DNA from: Anaerolinea sp.
GTDB taxonomy: Bacteria; Chloroflexota; Anaerolineae; JAAEKA01
Assembly: GCA_014879765.1 (NCBI GenBank)
Contig: JACSRL010000630.1
Coordinates: 1 to 9,439, forward strand
DNA: 9,439 bases
Direction of reading: 5' to 3'
Below the pieces are notes generated by a model. It was not told where the DNA came from, did no database searches, and saw only the letters and a program-made list of their open reading frames with translations. Each line of letters opens with the position of its first letter. Positions within the stretch are counted from its first letter, which is position 1. The position numbers and the translations under genes were made by a program. Shown one piece after another: positions 4,362-9,439 of this stretch.

Positions 4362-5812
4362 TCGCGGCGTTCCCACTCGGCCGGCCGGCGGCCCAGCGCC
4401 AGCCACTCCGGCGCCAACGGCATGACGCCCAGATCAGCCACGATGCGCCGTGCGGCCAGGCCCAGGATCGCAGTCAGGGTGGGGTAGGCGATCTGCAGCT
4501 CGGCCAGTTGCTCGACCCACATATCAGCCGCCATGCCGGCCGCGACCACGTGGACGATCTCCAGCGCCTGCTCGCCTACCACGTGCGCGGCCACCAGCCG
4601 GTGCGTCGCCCGGTCGACGATCAGCTTGCAGAAGCCCTCGGTGCGCCCGTCGATCACGGCGCGATCCAGGTCGGTGTAGGGGACGACGGCCACGACGCAC
4701 CCCCGCTCCTGGCGCGCCTGCTCCTCAGTCGGCCCGACGCTGGCGTATTCGGGGTTGGTGAAGCCGCCGTGGGGCACAATCTGGTGCTCCTGTCGTCCCG
4801 CGCCGTCCAGCACCGCGTTCTCGGCCGCGATGCGCGCCTCGTAGCCGGCGCTCTGCACCAGCATCATGCGCCCGTCGATGTCGCCGCAGGTAAAGATGTG
4901 CCGCGCTGAGGTGCGACCGGTGTTGTCGGCGACCACGTAGCGGCCGTTGGTCTCCACGCCCGCGGCCGCCAGGTTCAGCCCATCCAGGTTGCCCAGCCAG
5001 CCGGTGGAGAGCACCACGGCCTCGGCCTGGAGGGTCGCCACTTCGTCACCCTGCTTGTAAACCAGCGCCAGCTCACCGCCAGCCCGCCCGATGCGCTCGA
5101 TGCCGCCGATACCCACGACGACGTCGATGCCGCGGCGGACGAAGGCCTCAGCCATGGCCTGCGACACCAGGCGATCCTCGACGGTCAGGATGCGCGGGGC
5201 CACGTCCAGCACCGTCACCTGGCTGCCAAAGGCGTTGAAGATCGCGGCCAGCTGGCAGCCGGTGGCCGCGCCGCCGACGATGGCGACGGATTTGGGCAGC
5301 TTTTGCAGACGCCAGATGTCGCTGTGGGTCAGGGCCAACTCCTCGCCGGGGAAGTCCAGCCGGCGCGCGCGGCCACCAGCCGCCAGGATGAACTTTTCGC
5401 CATGAAAGCGGCGACCGTCGGGGATCTCCACCGTGTGCGGATCGACGAAGCGCGCCTCGCCCACGCCGGCGTAGACGGCCGCGCCCGACGCCTCCAGGTG
5501 CGCGACGAGCTGCTTCTTTTCGTGAATCTCATAGACGATGGCCTGGGTGCGGGCCATCAGGCGCTGGAAGTCCAGCTCCGGCCGCGCCACGTCCATGCCG
5601 TAGTCGGCATACTGGCTGGCGTTGGCCATCAGCCGGGCGGCGCGGGCCAGCACGCGCGTCGGCACGCAGCCGTCGTTGGTGCAAGTCCCGCCCATCGCGC
5701 CGCGCTCGATCAAGGCCACGGACGCGCCCAGCTCGCGGGCACGCAAGGCAGCGGTCGAGCCGGCCGGCCCGCCGCCGATGACGATCAGGTCGTAGGTGGG
5801 AAGATTGGTCAT
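4358..5812 (-). CDS. FAD-dependent pyridine nucleotide-disulfide oxidoreductase, MerA/lipoamide-dehydrogenase-like
   Basis: 484 residues, the usual size for class I disulfide reductases. The FAD site GGGPAGS is at 13-19. The redox-active pair C44/C49 sits in 'GGTCTNDGCVPTR'. The NAD(P) site is 'IVGGAATG' (178-185), with an acidic D203 at the end of the next strand, favouring NADH over NADPH. The second FAD motif 'HIFTCGDIDG' is at 305-314. The C-terminal interface domain is present, but the catalytic dyad written HPTxxE in lipoamide dehydrogenase and glutathione reductase reads 'YPTLTA' here (Y443, A448). Mercuric reductase also has Tyr at that position, but this protein lacks MerA's C-terminal Cys-Cys and its N-terminal metal-binding domain. 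The substrate is therefore open. The gene starts 12 bases after the double GNAT gene and is the last of the leftward group; the RBS is weak (AGG, 6 bases upstream). Confidence 0.93.
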   Translation of the reverse strand: MTNLPTYDLIVIGGGPAGSTAALRARELGASVALIERGAMGGTCTNDGCVPTRVLARAARLMANASQYADYGMDVARPELDFQRLMARTQAIVYEIHEKKQLVAHLEASGAAVYAGVGEARFVDPHTVEIPDGRRFHGEKFILAAGGRARRLDFPGEELALTHSDIWRLQKLPKSVAIVGGAATGCQLAAIFNAFGSQVTVLDVAPRILTVEDRLVSQAMAEAFVRRGIDVVVGIGGIERIGRAGGELALVYKQGDEVATLQAEAVVLSTGWLGNLDGLNLAAAGVETNGRYVVADNTGRTSARHIFTCGDIDGRMMLVQSAGYEARIAAENAVLDGAGRQEHQIVPHGGFTNPEYASVGPTEEQARQERGCVVAVVPYTDLDRAVIDGRTEGFCKLIVDRATHRLVAAHVVGEQALEIVHVVAAGMAADMWVEQLAELQIAYPTLTAILGLAARRIVADLGVMPLAPEWLALGRRPAEWERRD

Positions 5813-5824
5813 GATTAGCCTGGT

Positions 5825-6733
5825 CTACATGAAGAAGGGCGGACTGGAGTGAATGTAGTTCTCGAAGCGCCCGAACGGTTCGTCGCTCATGAAGAAGACG
5901 GTGAAATCCTCGATGCGGAAGCCGCGGCCCAGCAGATAGTCCACGGCGTGGCGGTTGACCAGCGGCAGTTGCACGCCGAAGTCGTCGTCGCCGCGCGCGG
6001 CGGCCTCGCTTTCGGCCCGCGCCAGCACCGCGGGAAAGTCGGCCGCGTCCAGCAGCGCGATGGGGCCTGTGCCCTTGCCGAAGTAGCCGTAGCCCACCAC
6101 TTGTCCGTCGCGGCGGAAGAGGATCGCTTGCCGGTCTTGCAGCAGGAACCGGTGATCCACGTCGCGCGTGAAGCCCAGGATGGCCTGGTCGATCGCGCCC
6201 AAGGCGGCCAGCGTCTCCGGCGTGTCCGCGGCCGGCGAGTGCTCCAGATCGGTGCTCAGCTCGACCGGCTCGGGCGTACGGAAAAGGTAGTAGATGGGGA
6301 AGCGCGGGTAGACGCCGGCCTTCAGGTAGCGCGCCAGGGCGCGCATCTCACGCGTGGCAATGATCGCCCGCCGTCGGGCGCTGCCGGCCGGGAAGGCGCG
6401 GCGCAGCAGCTCGCCGCCGATGCCCTGGCCTTGAAGGCCGGGCCGCACGAAGAACTCCAACAGCTCGCGCACCCCGTCGCGCACGGAGGAACGGGCAAAA
6501 CCGACGATCTGGCCATCCTGCTCGGCCACCCAGAACTGGTCAGCCGTGCGCGCCAGGTGATCGAACAGCGACTGGCGGCGCTGCCAGTAGCTGGCCACGA
6601 AGTCCGGTTGGAGCCAGATGATATCGGCGGCCGGCAGGCCCATGCGCTGCTCCAGGTCGATGGTGGATTCGACGAAGACATCGTAGACGGCGGGGCCATC
6701 GGCCACGACGCCGGGACGGTAGGTTGTTGCCAT
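5825..6733 (-). CDS. Tandem-domain GNAT acetyltransferase
   Basis: 302 residues from the chosen ATG at 6733, which has GGAG 10 bases upstream. A version eight codons longer (6757) would place that RBS inside the coding region. The N-terminal GNAT domain (about 3-150) has the acetyl-CoA loop 'RPGLQGQGIGGELL' at 97-110. The C-terminal half (about 190-295) looks like a second, weaker GNAT fold ('FRRDGQVVGYGYFG', 'AVDYLLGRGFRIEDFTVFFM') and ends 'SPPFFM', as in other double-GNAT proteins. It probably N-acetylates a small molecule or peptide amine; the substrate is unknown. It lies 12 bases before the flavin oxidoreductase and is probably co-transcribed with it. On the other side a 198-base gap separates it from the next GNAT gene. 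Confidence 0.9.
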   Translation of the reverse strand: MATTYRPGVVADGPAVYDVFVESTIDLEQRMGLPAADIIWLQPDFVASYWQRRQSLFDHLARTADQFWVAEQDGQIVGFARSSVRDGVRELLEFFVRPGLQGQGIGGELLRRAFPAGSARRRAIIATREMRALARYLKAGVYPRFPIYYLFRTPEPVELSTDLEHSPAADTPETLAALGAIDQAILGFTRDVDHRFLLQDRQAILFRRDGQVVGYGYFGKGTGPIALLDAADFPAVLARAESEAAARGDDDFGVQLPLVNRHAVDYLLGRGFRIEDFTVFFMSDEPFGRFENYIHSSPPFFM

Positions 6734-6799
6734 CAGGTTACTTCTCCACAGTGACATTTCGTCCTTGGTGAAACGGACAAGCCGCCGCCAAGTCTTTGA

Positions 6800-6964
6800 C
6801 AGGAAAGGTGCAGCCTGCGCCTGGCGGCCGGCAAAGCTGGCTTCTGGAACAGCTACCAGGCTTTCCGCGCCAGCGTAGATCTGGCCGAGATGGAGATCGA
6901 TCCAGCCATCTTCGGCGGTCTGCGCGACCCGTCACCTGGCTTCTGTCCGAGCCTCAGGGCGTAG
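6800..6964 (+). pseudogene. Possible antitoxin remnant on the opposite strand between the two GNAT genes
   Basis: The plus-strand frame between TGA 6797-6799 and TAG 6962-6964 reads 'GFWNSYQAFRASVDLAEMEI' followed by 'DPAIFGGLRDPSPG'. From memory this resembles the C-terminal tail of small AbrB/MazE-like or related antitoxins (aromatic 'FW..Y..FR' helix, 'IDP..IFG.LRD.SPG' ending). There is no start codon with an RBS and no N-terminal domain, and the last residues run into the end of the GNAT gene on the other strand. It is best read as a decayed fragment, or as chance. The rest of the 6734-6931 gap shows no convincing promoter. Confidence 0.3.
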
Positions 6965-7471
6965 AACTCCCATAATCACCAGGTCATCGTAGGCGCCGTC
7001 GCTCCAGACGTGCTGGCGCAGCCGGCCCTCCTCGACGAAGCCGCAGGCGCGGTAGGCGCGGATGGCGCGCTGATTGCGGCCATGCACCTCCAGCCAGACC
7101 TTGTGCAGGTTGTGATGGCGAAAGCCGTAATCCACCAGCAGTTGCACCGCCTCGCGGCCGTAGCCCTGGCCCCAGTAGGCCTTGTCGCCGATGCCGATGC
7201 CTAGCATGGCCCGGTGCGCGACATGGTCGAAGTTGAACAGCGCACAGCCGCCGATGTAGACGCCTTCCACCTCGATGGCAAAGCTGGCCCCATCGCGGCT
7301 GCCTTTGCTGAGGCCGGCGTCGAACTCAGCCTGCAAGCGCGCCAGCGACTGCGGCAGCGGCGGATCGCCGCCGCCGGCCAACTCCACCTCGATATCGTTG
7401 TTGAATTGCTGCTGGCGGGGCAGGTCGTCCCGACTCAGCGCCCGCAAGATCACCCGGTTGCCTTTGAGCAT
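6932..7471 (-). CDS. RimJ/RimL-type GNAT acetyltransferase
   Basis: 179 residues from ATG 7471. A second ATG two codons upstream (7477) directly abuts the AGGAG, leaving no spacing, so 7471, with a 6-base spacing, is preferred. The protein has the N-terminal 'RVILRALSRDDLP' strand-helix, the acetyl-CoA loop GQGYGR at 101-106, and the C-terminal 'HKVWLEVHGRNQRAIRAYRA' / 'GFVEEGRLRQHVW' (124-156) typical of the RimJ/RimL acetyltransferase group, many of which acetylate protein N-termini, polyamines or antibiotics. The substrate is not deducible. The start lies 9 bases past the end of the methyltransferase, and the RBS overlaps that gene's stop codon, so the two are translationally linked. The last residues 'RPEARTEAR' may be an extension gained where the gene end meets the remnant at 6800-6964. 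Confidence 0.93.
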   Translation of the reverse strand: MLKGNRVILRALSRDDLPRQQQFNNDIEVELAGGGDPPLPQSLARLQAEFDAGLSKGSRDGASFAIEVEGVYIGGCALFNFDHVAHRAMLGIGIGDKAYWGQGYGREAVQLLVDYGFRHHNLHKVWLEVHGRNQRAIRAYRACGFVEEGRLRQHVWSDGAYDDLVIMGVLRPEARTEAR

Positions 7472-7480
7472 CGTCATCTC

Positions 7481-8284
7481 CTAACCAGGGGTTTTCCGAC
7501 AAACGAACACGATGGTCCCGGTGTGCTGGGGGCCGAAGGGCTCGCCGGTGTAGTCGCCCGTCACCTCGATCTCCGTGAAGCCGGCCATGCCCAGCATCAT
7601 CACCACCTCGGCGGCGAAGTACCAGTGGTTCTGGCCGGCGTGAACCTCTTCTTGCAGCAGGGTTTCTCCCTCCATCAGCCGGTAGCGCCGCTCCTCGCGG
7701 CTGAGCTGCTGCACCGGGTCAACCCCGGTCAGGCGCCGGTCGATCACCAGCCGCCGCTGGCCGCCCAGCTCCTTGACGACGTGCGGCGCCCATTCGGTCG
7801 GGTAGGCGCGTGCCTGGTCGGGGCTGTTGTAGTCGAAATCGCCCCAGTCGCCGTAGTAAACGTTGAAGGCCAGCACGCCGCCCGGCCGCAGGTGCTCGTG
7901 GAACCTGCGCAGCGCCTCCAGCGCGTTCTCCCGACCGGTGACGCAGGTCCAACTGCCGCAGGGGACGTAGATGCAGTCGTAGCGTTTGGGCAGGTTCAGC
8001 GCCTGCATGGGCTGGCAGTAGAGCGTCGGGGCCAGCCCATCCGCCTCCGCCTTGCGCCGGCAGACGGCCAGCATGTCGGCCGAGCTGTCCACCCCCTCCA
8101 CCGCCAGACCGGCCGCCAGGTAGCGGCGCAGCAGCCGGCCCGCGCCGCAGGCCACATCCAGCGCCAGCCCGCCGGCCTGCTGAACGATGGCCTTGTAAAA
8201 ATCGTGGTCCCAGGCCGGCTCGTCGTAGGCCGACCAGTGCAGCGCGGCCAGGCCGGAGTAGAGATCAACTTCGTCGTATTCCAT
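7481..8284 (-). CDS. Class I SAM-dependent methyltransferase
   Basis: 267 residues from ATG 8284, preceded by AGGAG about 6 bases upstream; this start is preferred over the ATG at 8314, which lies within an inverted repeat and has no RBS. Motif I 'ALDVACGAGR' is at 41-50 and the ribose-binding acidic residue is in 'VEGVDSS' (62-68), followed by 'YDCIYVPCGSW' and 'LRPGGVLAFNVY' (motifs IV and V/VI). The N-terminal 'WSAYDEPAWDHDFY' and the C-terminal beta-rich region are typical of small-molecule methyltransferases of the Methyltransf_25/11 groups. It is the first gene of the leftward group and is coupled to the RimL-type GNAT. The substrate is unknown, but an operon of methyl- and acetyl-transferases suggests modification of a small molecule (inference). 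Confidence 0.93.
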   Translation of the reverse strand: MEYDEVDLYSGLAALHWSAYDEPAWDHDFYKAIVQQAGGLALDVACGAGRLLRRYLAAGLAVEGVDSSADMLAVCRRKAEADGLAPTLYCQPMQALNLPKRYDCIYVPCGSWTCVTGRENALEALRRFHEHLRPGGVLAFNVYYGDWGDFDYNSPDQARAYPTEWAPHVVKELGGQRRLVIDRRLTGVDPVQQLSREERRYRLMEGETLLQEEVHAGQNHWYFAAEVVMMLGMAGFTEIEVTGDYTGEPFGPQHTGTIVFVCRKTPG

Positions 8285-8300
8285 GCTGTCTCCTGTGATG

Positions 8301-8346
8301 ATGTAACGAGTCAACGTTCCACGTTACATTGAACGCAGAACGCCCT
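8301..8346. repeat. ACGTT-rich repeat with perfect 8-bp inverted repeat upstream of the methyltransferase
   Basis: ATGTAACG (8301-8308) and CGTTACAT (8322-8329) are perfect inverted arms 13 bases apart, with the palindrome AACGTT (8313-8318) near the centre. GAACG words continue to about 8341. The block sits 16 bases upstream of the methyltransferase start. It may be an operator, but similar runs of ACGTT/AACGT are common intergenic low-complexity repeats in this kind of genome. Confidence 0.5.
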
Positions 8347-8361
8347 TCATCGCGTCCTTCC

Positions 8362-8471
8362 ATATGTGCTCTCAATCCAGCCCACCAGTCGGCCGATTCA
8401 AGGCGGCGTTCTTTGCGCAGATGGGCTACGCTGCCGCAGACTGGCGACGGCTGGAGCATGATACCGGATGA
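8362..8471 (+). pseudogene. Frameshifted C-terminal remnant of a DUF6883-like protein
   Basis: One plus frame reads 'ALNPAH' up to 8385. The next residues in family order, 'PVGRFKAAFFAQMGYAAADW' then 'RRLEHDTG', follow in another frame from 8385 to TGA 8469-8471. Joined, this gives the ALNPAH-PVGRFKAAFF signature I associate with the DUF6883-type small proteins found near TA genes. One base lost from a C run (CCCACCCAG to CCCACCAG) would explain the shift. The N-terminal half is absent. It is a dead fragment between the methyltransferase and the PIN locus. The family name is from memory; the frame break is visible directly. Confidence 0.6.
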
Positions 8472-8508
8472 TTGTCAGGATTTTGAGCTTTCATGTTCTG
8501 AACAACGA

Positions 8509-8555
8509 TGCTATACTGACGTCAGTATCCGTTGGCATTCCAACCATTTGGAGGT
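8509..8555 (+). promoter_or_regulatory. Extended -10 promoter overlapped by a perfect 16-bp palindrome, plus RBS
   Basis: TATACT (8512-8517) with TG at 8509-8510 is an extended -10. The perfect palindrome ATACTGACGTCAGTAT occupies 8513-8528, covering most of the -10 and the expected start site. A small GTTGG/CCAAC hairpin follows at about 8531-8544. GGAGGT ends 5 bases before the ATG at 8560. The palindrome is an ideal autorepression operator for the TA-like pair downstream. Confidence 0.7.
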
Positions 8556-8559
8556 CACC

Positions 8560-8829
8560 ATGTCATCATTCGCAACCACAATCGCTGTAGTGGAGCCGGA
8601 TCGCACTGTCAAAGCACCGCCCGGAATGGCCGTTGGAACCACAGTGCTCATGGCGCCCATGCCATCCACGACCGAGCTTCTTAACGATACAGCTCGCCGC
8701 GCCCGCTTCAAGGCAACACATCGGGCCATTCGCGAGGCCATGCAGGCCCATTCGGATACGGAATTGATAACCGACAAAAAAATCGTTGCCGTGGTTCGAC
8801 GCGCGCGGCAGTCGCCCCGCGCGGGCTGA
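8560..8829 (+). CDS. Putative antitoxin of the PIN-domain TA locus (unrecognised family)
   Basis: 89 residues, intact, starting at an ATG with an excellent GGAGGT RBS; a longer in-frame form from 8329 is rejected because its first 77 codons cross the DUF6883-like remnant and the promoter. I do not recognise the family. The first 35 residues are Pro/Val-rich with little predicted structure. The second half is helical and basic ('TARRARFKATHRAIREAM', then 'IVAVVRRARQSPRAG'). The role is inferred from position: it lies 5 bases before a PIN-type toxin, behind a promoter with a 16-bp palindrome, which is the normal antitoxin-first order. It could bind DNA through the basic half. An unrelated small protein is possible. 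Confidence 0.65.
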   Translation: MSSFATTIAVVEPDRTVKAPPGMAVGTTVLMAPMPSTTELLNDTARRARFKATHRAIREAMQAHSDTELITDKKIVAVVRRARQSPRAG

Positions 8830-8834
8830 TCGGG

Positions 8835-9268
8835 ATGCGCGTCGTCCTCGACACTAACCAACTGGTCGCGGCGCTGCTGAGACCGCCTGAGCTCGCAACG
8901 TTCATGATGGCCTGGGAGTCGGCGCGCTTCACTGTGCTGGCCTCTCCGGCCATGATTGACGAGTATCAGCATGTGCTGACCTATCCCGAGGTCGCGTCGC
9001 TGATCTACCCTGAACTGTTGCGGGCATTCACCAGCCATCTGCTCAACGACATCGAGTTGGTCGAACCGCAGAGACGCCGCGTTTTTGCCGCGATCCGGAC
9101 GATGACAAGGTGATCGCAGCGGCCATCTACGGATTGGCCGACTACATCCTCACGGTCGATGAAGACCTGATGGCGCCCGAAGCTGCAGTGACATTGGAGG
9201 AAATGGGTATCTCGGTCACTTCAGGCGCTAATCTGCTCCAAATTCTGGACTCTCAAGTCGAATTCTAA
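8835..9268 (+). pseudogene. PIN-domain (VapC/COG1569-like) toxin with a 1-base frameshift
   Basis: The first 84 codons read 'MRVVLDTNQLVAALL' with catalytic D6 and later E43 ('MIDEYQHVL'). After the T run at 9082-9086, frame 0 gives 'AAIRTMTR' and TGA at 9111-9113. Shifted by -1, the sequence instead continues 'CRDPDDDKVIAAAIYGLADY', then 'ILTVDEDLM', and ends 'LDSQVEF' with TAA 9266-9268. That part contains the RDPDDDK and TxDxDL motifs with the remaining PIN acidic residues. Adding one T to the five-T run restores a 144-residue PIN ribonuclease of normal length. As written, the gene would make a 92-residue protein lacking half the active site. Alternatives are a homopolymer sequencing error, or slippage at GTTTTTG producing both forms. 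Confidence 0.88.
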
Positions 9269-9282
9269 CAAAAATCGGGGGG

Positions 9283-9439
9283 TCATGGCTTTTTCAGCCA
9301 CACGCTGACCTGCTCCGGCTGCAACGTCTCGTCCACCACGCGCACCAGCTCCGCCAGCAGCGCGTCCAGATCGGTCTCGTCGCGCGCGGTTTGGGCGAAG
9401 CGGGCCAGCACCTGCTGGGCGTCATACTTCTTGCGGAAG
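9283..9439 (-). CDS. C-terminal end of a multi-span membrane protein (5' part outside window)
   Basis: On the minus strand the frame enters at the window edge as 'FRKKYDAQQVLARFAQTARD' and continues 'ETDLDALLAELVRVVDETLQ', then 'PEQVSVWLKKP' and TGA 9283-9285. This is the cytoplasmic tail of the family seen as a fragment at 2900-3355, about 87% identical to it by eye over 145 bases. The stop lies 14 bases beyond the end of the convergent PIN frame. Whether this copy is full length cannot be known from the window. The ending 'VWLKKP' is close to the normal family end. Confidence 0.75.
   Translation of the reverse strand, partial: FRKKYDAQQVLARFAQTARDETDLDALLAELVRVVDETLQPEQVSVWLKKP

Noticed and set aside
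4358..5812. Calling the flavoprotein merA (mercuric reductase)
   Set aside because: No N-terminal metal-binding domain, no C-terminal vicinal cysteines and no mer neighbours; only the redox cysteine pair and the Tyr at the dyad position agree.
5849..6754. Plus-strand ORF of 301 codons opposite the double GNAT gene
   Set aside because: Same antisense shadow pattern and no family signature; the minus frame is a recognisable GNAT.
8284..8314. Longer methyltransferase starting at 8314
   Set aside because: The ten extra residues are encoded within the inverted repeat and the AGGAG site; the ATG at 8284 has the correctly spaced RBS.
7214..8332. Long plus-strand ORF (372 codons) opposite the methyltransferase and GNAT genes
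   Set aside because: Low-complexity shadow composition; minus-strand frames carry the SAM and acetyl-CoA motifs with proper RBSs.
8329..8559. N-terminal extension of the 89-residue antitoxin-like protein back to 8329
   Set aside because: It would span the DUF6883-like remnant, the extended -10 and the palindrome; the ATG at 8560 has a GGAGGT RBS.
9286..9300. TGGCT/AGCCA hairpin after the PIN locus as a terminator
   Set aside because: A 5-bp stem with the T run in its loop and no U tail after the stem on either strand; too weak to call.

Overview
The window looks like an accessory stretch of a GC-rich bacterial chromosome, most likely from Chloroflexota (Anaerolineae or Caldilineae type). 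That assignment is inferred. It rests on a multi-membrane-span protein family with a 'RYHLWDIDVVIRKTLVY' signature that I associate with this phylum, on a short-GAF/SpoIIE-type PP2C phosphatase, and on CGAAG-rich and ACGTT-rich intergenic repeats. No rRNA, tRNA or CRISPR array was seen.

Layout. 1-1121 (-) is a PP2C/SpoIIE-type serine phosphatase whose last residues lie outside the window. 1122-1546 has no gene but holds a composite repeat element (a pair of 19-base direct repeats around a long imperfect foldback) and then the promoter of a toxin-antitoxin (TA) locus. 1547-2145 (+) is that locus: an intact antitoxin-like gene, overlapping by ATGA a RelE/ParE-type toxin interrupted by an in-frame TAG. 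2265-2862 (+) is a small-protein/nucleotidyltransferase pair, apparently expressed from a leaderless promoter. 3411-4361 (+) is a class II Fic protein with its own promoter and a 10-bp inverted repeat. It converges on a leftward block, 8284 down to 4358 (-): SAM methyltransferase, RimJ/RimL-type GNAT, double GNAT, and a flavin disulfide oxidoreductase lacking the usual His-Glu dyad. 8362-8471 is a frameshifted remnant. 8560-9268 (+) is a second TA-like locus: a small intact gene followed by a PIN-domain toxin with a 1-base frameshift.

Two patterns stand out. First, three pieces of the 3' end of one membrane-protein gene family occur on the minus strand at 2166-2218, 2900-3355 and 9283-9439. 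Each lies 14-40 bases downstream of, and convergent with, a TA-like cassette (RelE toxin, nucleotidyltransferase, PIN toxin). This suggests the 3' end of that family is a repeated landing or recombination site for such cassettes. Second, in both recognisable TA loci the upstream antitoxin-like gene is intact and the toxin is disrupted by a single change (amber codon; homopolymer-length frameshift). Both loci have an extended -10 promoter of the form ATGCTATAnT overlapped by an inverted repeat, as expected for autorepressed TA operons.

The leftward genes are tightly spaced (9 and 12 bases at two of the three junctions) and may form one small-molecule modification or detoxification operon. Its substrate cannot be read from the sequence.
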